A stretch of 64,000 nucleotides of DNA from Terriglobales bacterium (GTDB lineage Bacteria; Acidobacteriota; Terriglobia; Terriglobales; Acidobacteriaceae): assembly GCA_035567895.1 (NCBI GenBank), contig DATMPC010000083.1, forward strand, positions 44,738 through 108,737. The letters are read 5' to 3'. Both the position numbers and the translations under genes were made by a program. Under the pieces are notes generated by a model. The model was not told the DNA's origin. It worked only from the letters and a program-made list of their open reading frames with translations, and ran no database searches. Of the stretch, positions 1 through 8,850 are shown one piece after another (position 1 is the stretch's first letter; each line of letters starts with the position of its first letter).

Positions 1-610
1 GACTCGGCGTGGGATTTGCCACGAATACCGTCGCTGGATTTTGCAGTTCGGATACTCCGGTCGGATTTGGCGAGATCGATGGATTGTTGTCAGATCCGCT
101 GCCATCCGCGAACGTGAACCGGCGAGTCGCGGCGTCGTCACCTGCACGAGCAGCCGACTTGACGCGGCTGGCTGCTTGCATATCTCTATTCTCGCTGCCG
201 ACGAGCTGGTTCTCAGTCACAGCAGAATCGGTGCTCGGTGAATTAAGAGGCTTGTGGTCATCTGCGCCACTGAGACCGGTTGGCTGGCGAAAGTGACTGT
301 GGACTGAACTCTCCGGTTTTGAGAGCAGGAATAGCAGCCCGGTCGCGAGGAGCAGCAACAGGCCCGCAGACATCATGATTGGAGCGGCCTTCAGATGCGA
401 AGATTGCTGTTTTGACTGCGACGGCTTTGAGGCTTGAAAGAAGTCCTGCATCTTCGCTGCGAACCGCCCAAAGCCGCTGAGCCGCTCGGTGTTGTGAATA
501 TTTTCGAACGCCTGTGCTGTCAACGTCTCATCAGGCACTTCGTCGAGAGCCGTCGCAGCGTTCTGTCCTTCAGGCTCAACGTATGTCGGCTTAGATCCGT
601 TGTTGTTCAT
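1..610 (-). CDS. trbI: TrbI/VirB10-like type IV secretion protein, N-terminal part (runs off window)
   Basis: Reading frame open from an ATG at 610 to the left edge, giving about 203 residues of an incomplete protein. It has a hydrophilic cytoplasmic N-terminus of about 83 residues, one strongly hydrophobic segment (about residues 85-108, Leu/Ala-rich), then a Ser/Pro/Asn-rich linker. This is the N-terminal layout of VirB10/TrbI, the inner-membrane-anchored protein that spans the periplasm to the outer-membrane core. The conserved beta-barrel C-terminal domain is not in the window. It follows trbG by 16 bases, and its position as last seen gene of a trbC-D-E-J-L-F-G series supports the call. 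An ATG overlapping the trbG stop leads to an immediate stop, so 610 is preferred. Confidence 0.7.
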   Translation of the reverse strand, partial: MNNNGSKPTYVEPEGQNAATALDEVPDETLTAQAFENIHNTERLSGFGRFAAKMQDFFQASKPSQSKQQSSHLKAAPIMMSAGLLLLLATGLLFLLSKPESSVHSHFRQPTGLSGADDHKPLNSPSTDSAVTENQLVGSENRDMQAASRVKSAARAGDDAATRRFTFADGSGSDNNPSISPNPTGVSELQNPATVFVANPTPS

Positions 611-626
611 GTGCATGCTCCGCCGG

Positions 627-1526
627 TCATTCAACGCGGTATGTCGCAGCGTGATCCGCCATTGCTCGATTGGCAACTGAGAGCAGGATCTGCTGATCAC
701 TGTCGTGAACGGGGGGTTTGAATGCGATCACGCATACGGCCCGTTCGCCAGGTCGAAGTTGCTTCGCTGATACCTCTGATTGGGCCAGCTCAATTGGTTC
801 AATCTTGGAGGCTGCACCCTTCTTGCGGTCCTTGCTTTTTTCGGCAACGGTAACGAGATTCAGCCGCGGGTCTTCAAGGTCGATCACGTTCTTCGTGGTG
901 TTTTCAATATCGAAAGAAACGATGGCGATTTCGCCGAGTCGTTCAGTGCGATAGAAGCGCAGCACGATGCCACCTGCCGCAACGCCCGCGTCCTTTTTCG
1001 GTTCATGCTTCACATCAGCAAGCATTTTGTCTGCGAGTTCCGCCCGGGCACTCTCGCGCTTCACGCTTTCAGCCGGAGCAGGAGGTGGATCGTTCGCCGG
1101 TGTAGCTGGTTGCGCATTCGGAACCGGGTAATCCACCGAATACGCAGTGTCAGCGAGCTTTCCGGCCTTGAGCATGATGTTCACGACCCGCCCTGAAGCC
1201 ATGTACACCAGCATGTTGGTTTCTATTGGGGGTGCGGATTTTGCCGTTGTCACCCGAATCTGCTTCACGATCGCGTAATGCGGATCGTCTTTATCGGCTT
1301 CCGCTAAGAAGTAATTGCTGTCACCCAAGGCGATTCGACGAATCGTGTCTGCCCGAGGGAACTCAACCAAGACCGCAAAATGGGGGGCAGTTGAGATTGT
1401 GTAGGGTGCAGACAAGGGCACGAGACCGGTATCCGGGGCACTCCGCTGTCCTGTGCCAACCTGGGACTGTGCCATGCAGCTAAGAGCGAAAACGAGCAGG
1501 ATGATGAAATAGATGATCTTCCTCAT
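627..1526 (-). CDS. trbG: TrbG/VirB9-like conjugal transfer protein
   Basis: 299 residues with an N-terminal signal peptide (hydrophobic residues 4-18, then small residues before Gln20), fitting a secreted periplasmic protein. VirB9/TrbG proteins form the outer-membrane core complex with VirB7 and VirB10. Residues about 40-130 form the N-terminal beta domain, residues 137-175 are a Pro/Ala/Lys-rich linker, and residues 185-298 form the C-terminal beta domain, where an arginine and tyrosine rich strand near 190 resembles the VirB9 pattern. It overlaps trbF by 4 bases and is followed by trbI. The family call rests on order and domain layout more than on strong motifs. Confidence 0.72.
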   Translation of the reverse strand: MRKIIYFIILLVFALSCMAQSQVGTGQRSAPDTGLVPLSAPYTISTAPHFAVLVEFPRADTIRRIALGDSNYFLAEADKDDPHYAIVKQIRVTTAKSAPPIETNMLVYMASGRVVNIMLKAGKLADTAYSVDYPVPNAQPATPANDPPPAPAESVKRESARAELADKMLADVKHEPKKDAGVAAGGIVLRFYRTERLGEIAIVSFDIENTTKNVIDLEDPRLNLVTVAEKSKDRKKGAASKIEPIELAQSEVSAKQLRPGERAVCVIAFKPPVHDSDQQILLSVANRAMADHAATYRVE

Positions 1527-2200
1527 TGCTGAAGCACCTCCTCCTTGTAATCCGCGACTTGAAGGCCACTCCAGCCGTTGCTGGCAGAACGCGGCACCGG
1601 CGCTGTGCGGATCACGTATTTCACCAGCAGTTCTTTTTTGTTTTCCTGACCATTGATTAGGGTTGTCAGTCGCTTCTGACCAAAGACAACAGCCGTGTAC
1701 GGATCGCCGCTGACCAGTTCTGCAGATTTGACTATTAGGGTCGCGGTGACATTGTTGTCACGCACGGTGTCCACGAAATGCTGCTCGTTCAATTGGGCGA
1801 GAATCTGCTGACGCAGCGTGTTCGTCATCTGATTGAGCGCGAGAGTTGTGTTTCTCTTCACGGTCACCGGATCAATGTTCACGAAGTGATCGAGAAAGGC
1901 GCTGACGAACGCAAGCTTTTCGGATTCGTCTGGCTGCTGCTGCACTGCGGTCGCGGCTACTTCGACGCCGGAACCGTTCAGCGCCGAAACTGTGCCGTCT
2001 TGTACTCGGAGAAGTATCGGCGGCCGCAATTGCGCAAGGATCGCCGAGACAATGGCGATGAGCGCGACGCCGCAAGCGACCAGCGCAACTCTCGAAGCAC
2101 GGCGCGCTTGAATAGCCAAGTGACTGTAGAACTCTGGATAATCCCCCAGCTCGAATTTGGCCTGTTCGAGTTCGTCCGACATCAGAGTTTCAGTGCTCAT
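1523..2200 (-). CDS. trbF: TrbF/VirB8-like inner-membrane T4SS component
   Basis: 225 residues from the ATG at 2200, which has an AAAGGAAT ribosome-binding site eight bases upstream; a longer frame begins at 2245 but would run back into trbL. The protein has a short cytoplasmic N-terminus, one transmembrane segment (about residues 35-57, Val/Ala/Ile-rich) and a periplasmic domain of about 160 residues. This is the VirB8/TrbF bitopic architecture. VirB8 proteins nucleate assembly of the conjugation channel. It lies 13 bases after the trbL stop and overlaps trbG by 4 bases, so translation is probably coupled. Confidence 0.75.
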   Translation of the reverse strand: MSTETLMSDELEQAKFELGDYPEFYSHLAIQARRASRVALVACGVALIAIVSAILAQLRPPILLRVQDGTVSALNGSGVEVAATAVQQQPDESEKLAFVSAFLDHFVNIDPVTVKRNTTLALNQMTNTLRQQILAQLNEQHFVDTVRDNNVTATLIVKSAELVSGDPYTAVVFGQKRLTTLINGQENKKELLVKYVIRTAPVPRSASNGWSGLQVADYKEEVLQQ

Positions 2201-2213
2201 GTGTCGATTCCTT

Positions 2214-3173
2214 TCATACCGCTGCCGGTGGAGGTAGCGGCGCAAAATTCGTCTGCGGTGGTACGGAGCTTGTTTCGGTGCTCCGGCTTCGGGCCATATA
2301 TCCGATGGCCTGCGGAACAGTTACAGCAGCGCCGCCAGTCGCATACGCAAGGGCAGCCGACGCGCCAGTCTCCACAACGCGATAGCTCACGTAGGCCATA
2401 GCCGCAGTCATCAATGCTGACAGCGCGGCGCCGGTTGCACTCAAAGCGCCTGTGGTCAGGTACCCAGTGAGCCGCGGAATTTGAGTCAGCAATACCGATA
2501 GCAGAACTAGAAAGATTGCCGGAATGAGGTTCACGATTGGGCCAGACGTGAACGCTTGCACTAGAGCGCCTGTGAACAGTGCAAAGACCAGACTCCACAT
2601 CGCCGGCCACAGCAACACCTGGAGAAGTGCTCGGAAGTAGCCATAGGTAACCGTGCTGAGTTGGCGACTCGGCAATAGGGCAAGCAGCAGCGGCCCGAAG
2701 ACATACAAAAGAATGACAGCCAATGCTTGCGCGGTTACCAGCGCCAGGTACCCGATGACGAGAATCACGGCAGAGACTAGAGTCAGCAACGCAACAATGC
2801 TCCCAGTAAAATTTGCCGCCGCTAACAAAATCCCGCTAAGGCTGTTGAATTGTGCCTGGATCTGTTGGAAGAAACTCTGAAAGCTGTTCGGATCGGCAAA
2901 GCGATGTGCCAGATCGGAACTCATGATGTTGAATTTCGAGAAGATATCTCGGTAGTCGCCGAGAATTGCCAGCGTGATTCCAAACCGGGCCATTATTCGG
3001 AAGTAATCTTCTTCGGTGTTGTCTTGGAGAAACGCCTGCAACATGCTGAATGTGAAGACAAGGGCCGCAAGAGCAAAGGCAATTCCCATCATGAGAGGCA
3101 GGTATTGCTCTGAGCGGTCCCACAGTCCGCCGAGCGCCGCCAAAAAATGACCGATGCTGCCAATGTCAAGCAT
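2214..3173 (-). CDS. trbL: TrbL/VirB6-like polytopic membrane protein
   Basis: 319 residues with at least five long hydrophobic segments (about residues 28-49, 110-130, 135-165, 180-205, 215-238) and a hydrophilic C-terminal tail rich in Ser, Thr and Pro. This matches TrbL/VirB6, the polytopic inner-membrane component of the DNA-transfer channel. The start codon shares one base with the trbJ stop (TAATG arrangement), a typical coupled junction. The order trbJ-trbL-trbF is that of IncP and Ti-plasmid trb operons. Confidence 0.8.
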   Translation of the reverse strand: MLDIGSIGHFLAALGGLWDRSEQYLPLMMGIAFALAALVFTFSMLQAFLQDNTEEDYFRIMARFGITLAILGDYRDIFSKFNIMSSDLAHRFADPNSFQSFFQQIQAQFNSLSGILLAAANFTGSIVALLTLVSAVILVIGYLALVTAQALAVILLYVFGPLLLALLPSRQLSTVTYGYFRALLQVLLWPAMWSLVFALFTGALVQAFTSGPIVNLIPAIFLVLLSVLLTQIPRLTGYLTTGALSATGAALSALMTAAMAYVSYRVVETGASAALAYATGGAAVTVPQAIGYMARSRSTETSSVPPQTNFAPLPPPAAV

Positions 3174-3934
3174 TAACGCACCCTATCGCCGATCCCGTAA
3201 GACAACTGCATACTCCCGACCATGCTTGTGACTGCTGCCACCTGATCCTGCCGACTCTGCTCCTGTTCTTTTTCAATTGAGCTTTCGCGGGCGATGGAGA
3301 GCGCCTGCATTCGCATCAGTCGCGCTAACAGTCTTTGGTTGTAGGCTTGCGATCTCAGTAGCGCCCCATTTGCGGCAGCAGACAACTTCGCTGCACCTCC
3401 AGGACTTGCGGCTAAGGCCCTTGCCTCAATGTCATTCGCGTCCATTTCTTCCTGTTCTGACACAAGCTCCATGCGCGAAGCATCGAATAGACCGAGTGTT
3501 GCTGTGGCATCAGCGGCATCGATCCTCTTCTTGCGAATCAGCGGGAAATTGCCGGACGTGACACCGTAAGAGCTTTCAATGTCTTGGCGGATCATTGAAG
3601 GATCGGCCACGACGTTGCGGAAATCACGTTGCAGTTGCTGGAATTCGGGAAACTCACTTCCAACAACCTCGTTCAGGACTCCACGAAGCTGCCGGCCACG
3701 AACCAAGGCGACTCCTTCCTGAACTCCGTAATTGATCTGGTTGTATTGCTGGACGTAGAGGCCCAATGTGTTCAATGTGTCGCGCGAAACGCCAATCTGT
3801 TCACCAATGCGTGCAATCGCCGTCCAGTCAATCACGGGCATAGTGGCAAAGATCGCGTGCGCTGCGACGGGAATGAGAAGCGTCGCCGTCAGTACCACGC
3901 CGGCGAATGCAATCCTTCTACGAAGCGGTCGCAT
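3173..3934 (-). CDS. trbJ: TrbJ/VirB5-like periplasmic pilus-associated protein
   Basis: 253 residues with a signal peptide (charged MRPLRRR, hydrophobic residues 8-25, Ala-His-Ala site). The mature part is predicted to be mostly helical, with Gln- and Glu-rich coiled-coil stretches at about 85-115 and 205-240. VirB5/TrbJ proteins are secreted helical minor pilus components. Conservation in this family is low, so the call rests on position between trbE and trbL, size, signal peptide and helical character. It overlaps the trbE stop by 17 bases. Confidence 0.68.
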   Translation of the reverse strand: MRPLRRRIAFAGVVLTATLLIPVAAHAIFATMPVIDWTAIARIGEQIGVSRDTLNTLGLYVQQYNQINYGVQEGVALVRGRQLRGVLNEVVGSEFPEFQQLQRDFRNVVADPSMIRQDIESSYGVTSGNFPLIRKKRIDAADATATLGLFDASRMELVSEQEEMDANDIEARALAASPGGAAKLSAAANGALLRSQAYNQRLLARLMRMQALSIARESSIEKEQEQSRQDQVAAVTSMVGSMQLSYGIGDRVR

Positions 3935-6671
3935 AAATCCCCTTTCGATTTGCTACTGGAGCGGACGCCGTTCCATTTGGGTGCGCCATTCCAAGCCGAT
4001 AGATAATTTCCAAAGCGGATAATTCGGGATGCTCTCTCGCGAATTTCTCTCGGAACTCGGTTTCGAGCGGCTGACTCGTGGCCGCCCAGTAATCAAACGG
4101 CGTAGCTGTAAGTTGAATCACGGTGCTTGATTCAGGCTGGTTGGCAACGAGCAGATAGCTCTCCGCGAAATGCCCTGCTACGTTCCGCAGCTCTTTCACC
4201 GCTTCGACGGCCGGTTCGGAGAGATGGAGTACGTCGCGCAAGCGCGAGAGCTCGCCCAATTGAGCACAAATGAACTTCGCCTCGGTGTTTTGCAGTATCG
4301 CCAGGCCAACCGTGTGCGGCGATTCGGCTGTGCCTACAAAATCCTCGATGCCCTGACTGGCGGCGATAATTGAGCCATAGCGTTTCCGAGCGGTGCGGAA
4401 AGAATTGAGAATCTGAGTTCCCAAAACCGGATCGGCCAGCATCGCCCAGACTTCATCGAAAACAGCTATTGTCGGACGCAGGCTGCCATTCGCGTCTTTG
4501 CGACCAATCTGCTGGTCAATGGCGCGGGCAATCGTGAACGCAACCGCAGTTTGGAGTTCAGAGGAATCTTTGAGCCCGTCGATGTCGTAGCAGATGATGT
4601 CTTCAGTCTTGTCGAGTTCAAGGCTCGTCTCTTGATCGAAAAGTTGCGAATAGACTCCCTCGCCAGTCCAGCGGTTCAGCTTCAGAACCAACATGTGCGC
4701 GAGTTGTTCGATAACTGCGTTCTCGAACGGATAGTGCTCCAGCGTCCATTTCAGATCAGAGAAACGCGGCGTTTTGCCGATGGCGAGAAGGCGCTCATAC
4801 GTCATGCGAACCGCCTTCTCGAGAAAGTTCAGGATGACAGCATCATCTGTTCCAGTCTTCCCCGCCATGTGAAAAGCCAGCGATGCGACGCCAGCGATCT
4901 GCGTCGAGTCAGGTTCTTCGTTGTTGTCGCGGAGATCCCAGGGGTTCTTTACGAGCTTGGTGCGAAGGCTGATTTCGCGGTACTGGCCGCCGAGCAGCTC
5001 AACTAGGGCGCGATAGTCAGGCCCTTTGGTGACAATCGCGATTCGAGGATTCAGCACCTGCATCTGCAGCAGTAGTTGTCTTATTAGGAAGGACTTTCCT
5101 GAGCCCGTCTTGCCACTCACCAAAACGTTTCCGTTCGTCAGATCAGAACTGAACGGATTAAAGCGCAGCAAAGTGCCTTCGCGAGTCCTGCTCAGAAACG
5201 CAGGCGTATCGTCGCGAGTACCGCTCCACGGGACCTCTATCGGAACAAAATCCGCTGAGTGGGCGGAGAGCAGCGTGAACTCACGGTTCGTCTTACGCAC
5301 TCCATGCACGCCGGGCAGGAAGCAAATGAAAGTAGGGAGAAGCGCCGTGTCTTCACGGTATCCTCGGGCGCCGTTCATCTGTCCAAACGCCTGCAGAACA
5401 GACTCGACGCGTTGCGCCAGTTCTTGTTCCGCTTTCTCGCGCTCGGTCGAGGTGCGCGCCACTGTTGAAGCCGAAACAACAACTGCCAATTCGATCTCCG
5501 CGATCCGCTGAGATGACGTGATCGCTGAGGTCAGCGTGTCAACCGCGTCCTTCTCAAGAGCCGCAGCCTGGAAATCCCGACGACGGCTGCCGTCTTTCCG
5601 CAATTGGAAAGCCAGACTCTTTTTGAGCAGCCTCCGCAACTTGCGGACTTTCGCGGCCTGATTCGGAACGCGAACATTCAGAACGACCTCTGTAGAGAAA
5701 TCGAGCGCCATTAGAGGGCGTAGCAAGGAAGCAAAAGTTGCTTCTGGCAGTTCCGACAGTGTAACGACTGTCTTCAGGACGCCGCCGAGATCAAGATAAC
5801 GAATACCTTCTGACCAGTCGGTGTTAAGCAACGAGCTATCTGTTTTCCCGCTCGTGCTGTTGAGGTCTGTCGGGTTCAGCGCGCAATAGATCAGCTCGAC
5901 CAACTCGCGTTCTGAGAGCCGGCGCATTCGCATGACGGCTTCAAGGCCGATGCGGTAGGTTTCGAGAATCCGATTGAATTCGGCAACCAGACGGCTGTGT
6001 TCCTCTCGATTGCGCTGTACGAGTGCTTTCGTTCGCGCCTCATTCAGAGCATTTCGAAAGATGGTGGGCAGGTTCCCCGATCCATGTTGCGCAAGTCCCT
6101 GCCAGAGAGCCGCTGCAAACCGCGAACCCGCGGAGCGCGCCTCCCATGCGTGCGTTGGCTTCCAAGAGAGAAATGCTAGGAGCCGGACTGAGCGCAACTG
6201 GCGCGAATCAATTGCTGAACGCCAGAAAGAGACGCGGTTTTCTTCCAGCCACGCAGCAGGTGAATTGATCGAATTGTTCTGAGCCTTTCGTTCTTCGAGA
6301 ACCTGTGGGGTCTCAGAGTCGATGACATATCGGAACTGAAGCTCAACCTCGGGATGGCGGATTCCCTTGATAAAAGCATCGAGCGAACTGCAGAGTGCCT
6401 CAAGCCGTTCGGCGTCGGCGAACTGAGTTGAAATTCCGGCGCATTCCCATCCAGCGCAGAATGAGCCATCACGCCGCACGATTAGGTCGTCACGAATTTC
6501 AGAAATGGGAATTCGAGCGGCCAATGAGGAAAGCGTTCTCTGGTTGGCGGTATTACTGCCCCTGCGGGAATGTGCTTCGATCTGCGGCAAGAAAACCGCG
6601 AGAGCAAGCGTCAGAACCGCTAACGCGCCCACCAGTGCGGCGACGAGATGAATTGTCGAAGCCTCGATCAT
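3918..6671 (-). CDS. trbE: TrbE/VirB4-like conjugation ATPase
   Basis: 917 residues. A hydrophobic N-terminal segment (about 8-30) precedes a VirB4-type domain. A Walker A motif (GKTGSGKSF) lies near residue 515 and a Walker B motif (IAVFDEVW) near residue 740, followed by the conserved region that in VirB4 proteins contains the IAASQ-type motif (seen as IIAASQGIED). VirB4/TrbE is the universal T4SS ATPase that powers substrate transfer and pilus assembly. Somewhat longer than IncP TrbE. The start overlaps the trbD stop by 4 bases and the end overlaps trbJ by 17 bases. Confidence 0.92.
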   Translation of the reverse strand: MIEASTIHLVAALVGALAVLTLALAVFLPQIEAHSRRGSNTANQRTLSSLAARIPISEIRDDLIVRRDGSFCAGWECAGISTQFADAERLEALCSSLDAFIKGIRHPEVELQFRYVIDSETPQVLEERKAQNNSINSPAAWLEENRVSFWRSAIDSRQLRSVRLLAFLSWKPTHAWEARSAGSRFAAALWQGLAQHGSGNLPTIFRNALNEARTKALVQRNREEHSRLVAEFNRILETYRIGLEAVMRMRRLSERELVELIYCALNPTDLNSTSGKTDSSLLNTDWSEGIRYLDLGGVLKTVVTLSELPEATFASLLRPLMALDFSTEVVLNVRVPNQAAKVRKLRRLLKKSLAFQLRKDGSRRRDFQAAALEKDAVDTLTSAITSSQRIAEIELAVVVSASTVARTSTEREKAEQELAQRVESVLQAFGQMNGARGYREDTALLPTFICFLPGVHGVRKTNREFTLLSAHSADFVPIEVPWSGTRDDTPAFLSRTREGTLLRFNPFSSDLTNGNVLVSGKTGSGKSFLIRQLLLQMQVLNPRIAIVTKGPDYRALVELLGGQYREISLRTKLVKNPWDLRDNNEEPDSTQIAGVASLAFHMAGKTGTDDAVILNFLEKAVRMTYERLLAIGKTPRFSDLKWTLEHYPFENAVIEQLAHMLVLKLNRWTGEGVYSQLFDQETSLELDKTEDIICYDIDGLKDSSELQTAVAFTIARAIDQQIGRKDANGSLRPTIAVFDEVWAMLADPVLGTQILNSFRTARKRYGSIIAASQGIEDFVGTAESPHTVGLAILQNTEAKFICAQLGELSRLRDVLHLSEPAVEAVKELRNVAGHFAESYLLVANQPESSTVIQLTATPFDYWAATSQPLETEFREKFAREHPELSALEIIYRLGMAHPNGTASAPVANRKGIYATAS

Positions 6672-7000
6672 TGTTCATCCTCGAAGAGGTATTGCGCCTG
6701 AGCACCCAAGCGTGCGCAGTGAGCCTTTGGACGGAACTGGCGTTGAATCCAGGCGACCAGGTATCCGCGCGGCTTGCCGTGCTTTGCCCAGCGGATCAGC
6801 ACGACCAAAACGACAGCGGAACCATAGGTCATCACTGTCGAAACCGGTAGGAAACCGATCAACACGCGGTGAATGTGATCGCCGATCAGCCGCATCATGA
6901 TTGCCCAGGCGATTACCAATCCCCAATCCTCTAATTCCAAGCCAAAGAACTCAGCTCGAACTGATAGAGAACGTGCGACAGGTTTAAGTCGAAGCGGCAC
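6668..7000 (-). CDS. trbD: TrbD/VirB3-like small membrane protein
   Basis: 110 residues, with two hydrophobic segments (about residues 27-48 and 52-70) followed by a basic C-terminal part containing HGKPRGYL. VirB3/TrbD is a short inner-membrane protein always placed between the pilin and the VirB4 ATPase genes, as here. It lies 3 bases after the trbC stop and overlaps trbE by 4 bases. Confidence 0.75.
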   Translation of the reverse strand: MPLRLKPVARSLSVRAEFFGLELEDWGLVIAWAIMMRLIGDHIHRVLIGFLPVSTVMTYGSAVVLVVLIRWAKHGKPRGYLVAWIQRQFRPKAHCARLGAQAQYLFEDEQ

Positions 7001-7003
7001 AAG

Positions 7004-7315
7004 TCACCCCGCGAAAGTGCGTAGGAGTTGCAACATTGACGACAGAAGCAGAGCGCCACCTGCACCAGCCCACTGCTTTCCGCTCGGCCGTTCACGAGCG
7101 ATATTCGCTACTGCCCAGATCACGAGGAATCCGGCACCGAAGATGCCAAGGCCCTGGGCATAGCTTAGAGAGTTGGAGAGAAATGACGTGACCCGGTCGC
7201 CGCCAACTTGCGCGAATGCCGGCGAACCAAGCAGCAAGGCCACGACAACTACTGCCACTGAGCGTGCGGACCGACGCGCTGCTATTCGTCGCTCGCTGCT
7301 GATGATCCGGAACAT
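7004..7315 (-). CDS. trbC: TrbC/VirB2-like pilin precursor
   Basis: 103 residues with a long basic leader (MFRIISSERRIAARR), a hydrophobic export segment ending in Ala-Phe-Ala, and a mature part of about 65 residues containing two hydrophobic segments separated by a short polar loop. This is the VirB2/TrbC conjugative pilin plan. First structural gene of the operon; about 157 bases upstream contain a strong inverted repeat (7367-7420) before the regulator gene. A trbB (VirB11) ATPase gene is not seen next to it. Confidence 0.78.
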   Translation of the reverse strand: MFRIISSERRIAARRSARSVAVVVVALLLGSPAFAQVGGDRVTSFLSNSLSYAQGLGIFGAGFLVIWAVANIARERPSGKQWAGAGGALLLSSMLQLLRTFAG

Positions 7316-7366
7316 CGGTGTTCTCCTTGCAGAACCAAATCGGGATTCTCCAGACCGGAAGAAGTT

Positions 7367-7420
7367 GGGAGCAGGATCAGCAACAGGTAGGCGGCATTGT
7401 GCTGAGAGAATCCTGCTCCC
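7367..7420. promoter_or_regulatory. Long hairpin or inverted repeat in the leader of the trb operon
   Basis: Perfect 11-base arms (gggagcaggat at 7367-7377, complement at 7410-7420) with a second nested 5-base stem (cagca/tgctg at 7378-7382 and 7400-7404). It lies between the regulator stop at 7473 and the trbC start at 7315. No T-run follows on either strand, so it is not a classical terminator. Plausible roles are an RNA leader structure, a regulator binding site, or part of an origin of transfer. Confidence 0.5.
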
Positions 7421-7472
7421 GGTTTGTTAGATCAGCGTCCGATTTCCATAACGCAATGCATCGGTGACGACA

Positions 7473-8420
7473 TCAGGCCGAGCTGTGCATGATGTCGGGT
7501 TCGAGCTGCGTTACAACGTTGGGTAGCTCCGGTGAGAATCCCTTCTCATTCTTCCTAGTGCACATCTCCCCGGAAAATTCGACCGCGTTCCTGAAAATAT
7601 TTTTTGGTTCAGTGGGATTGATCTGGTGTGAGCATTGAGTCTTATTGGCGTTATGTGAGGAAGGAACGCCAATTCGACGCAGGCGGTGAACAGCCCTTTG
7701 GATACGGCGGTACAGAGCGATAGCCGTAGGCCCACTAGCGCCCTGTCGTAGTTCTTCCGGCTGAAATCCCTCGCAATGGAACTTGCGAACCAGTTCGCAT
7801 TCGCTTGCGGAGAGGACGCCCAGGCGCTGCGCCTTCGATAGAAAGTGTTCTAAGACCACGCCTTCCTCGAAATTGCTTGCTTGGAGTTCCGGAATATCGG
7901 GAGGAATTTCCTGCAAGGGACGAGACTGCCGCAATTCGCCGATTGCCCACCGAAAAAGGCTTTGGCGAAATCTTCTCGCCAATGCGGCAGGCAAGTGACC
8001 GTTGAGGCTTTGAATCTCTGGTGATCTCGCGGTTTCCAGGAAGCACAGTGCCGCCTGTTGTGCGACATCGTCATGACACAAGCCCGGAAATTTTTGGCAA
8101 ACCTCTCGATAAACCTTGTGGATAGCTGGGGCGTATGCCAAGAGAAGCAATTGCTGCCCAGTTTCTTCGGCAACCCCGTCGGCAATGGAACCGACCAATG
8201 CGTGCAGGATTGCGTTCCAAGCAATATGGTTCACGATCTCGACGTCCTCGTGCTCGTGCAATTGCGCGATCACGTCAGCAGGCGAATCGAAGTGGCTCAG
8301 AATTGGGTAGTTGCGGGCAAGCGCCTGGAAGTGGGTTCGGGCTGTTTGTGTGCTTAGCGAGTCGAGCAGACTCTGCTCAACCTGACATACAACACATGTG
8401 CAATTGTTCTCCTTGTTCAT
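7473..8420 (-). CDS. Putative sigma-region-4-like regulator upstream of the trb operon
   Basis: 315 residues from the ATG at 8420, preceded by AGGAG at a nine-base distance; the frame extends to 8450 but without a better site. The N-terminus holds a CxCxxC cluster (CTCVVC) that could bind metal. The centre (about 150-245) resembles sigma-70-like proteins: a helical stretch, then a C-terminal helix-turn-helix-like part with basic residues (RRIQRAVHRLRRIG) near 235-250. The last 60 residues are low-complexity and probably flexible. It is encoded just upstream of trbC in the same direction and may control conjugation genes. The function is inferred from that position; no confident family assignment can be made by eye. 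Confidence 0.6.
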   Translation of the reverse strand: MNKENNCTCVVCQVEQSLLDSLSTQTARTHFQALARNYPILSHFDSPADVIAQLHEHEDVEIVNHIAWNAILHALVGSIADGVAEETGQQLLLLAYAPAIHKVYREVCQKFPGLCHDDVAQQAALCFLETARSPEIQSLNGHLPAALARRFRQSLFRWAIGELRQSRPLQEIPPDIPELQASNFEEGVVLEHFLSKAQRLGVLSASECELVRKFHCEGFQPEELRQGASGPTAIALYRRIQRAVHRLRRIGVPSSHNANKTQCSHQINPTEPKNIFRNAVEFSGEMCTRKNEKGFSPELPNVVTQLEPDIMHSSA

Positions 8421-8850
8421 TGAACCGTACTCCTGACGAAGGAGCTGCAAGGAGCGCTTGACGGACCAATCCGGAATTTGGGATCAGTGATCGGAAGGGG
8501 GCGCAACCTTCGATTAGGCGACGAGCAGAATCCTTCATCACTTGAGAAGAGTCAGAGTTCCGGAAAAACCTCAAAAACAATTTTTGCGATTTGCTATGCA
8601 GCGGGGCGAAACGCCGAATGTCAAAAATCAGCGGCGCGCAATGGCTGAAGATCGCGATACCGACTATAGGCAATCGGTCGGCCCGCGAAGAACTCTTCGA
8701 ATGCGAGCGCGCCAATGATCCTGACATGGATCATTGGACGATTGCGCCTTGGCATGCGCGGACGCAACGAGTCTGACTTAATTTTTTATAGGGGATGAAT
8801 TGGTGCTGGCCACCTGCGTGTGAGCACGACTTCGAAGGCATCTATTCGGC
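8421..8850. other. Intergenic region between RHS gene and T4SS regulator
   Basis: 430 bases without a convincing gene. Short frames on both strands lack start signals and protein-like composition. The only clear structure is the palindrome at 8712-8737, listed separately. If the RHS toxin had an immunity gene directly downstream it should lie here; none is visible. Confidence 0.5.
8712..8737. promoter_or_regulatory. 26-bp palindrome, possible operator or nick-region element
   Basis: Perfect 10-base arms (ccaatgatcc and its complement ggatcattgg) around the 6-base spacer tgacat. It lies about 290 bases upstream of the T4SS regulator and 110 bases downstream of the RHS stop. No T-run follows, so a terminator is unlikely; a repressor operator or an element of an oriT are both possible. 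Confidence 0.4.

Noticed and set aside
1778..2401. A 207-residue frame on the plus strand
   Set aside because: It overlaps trbF and trbL on the opposite strand and has an unlikely composition (many Arg, Gln and Cys).
8377..8727. A 116-residue minus frame, considered as the RHS immunity gene
   Set aside because: It overlaps the regulator start, has a non-protein-like composition and no ribosome-binding site.
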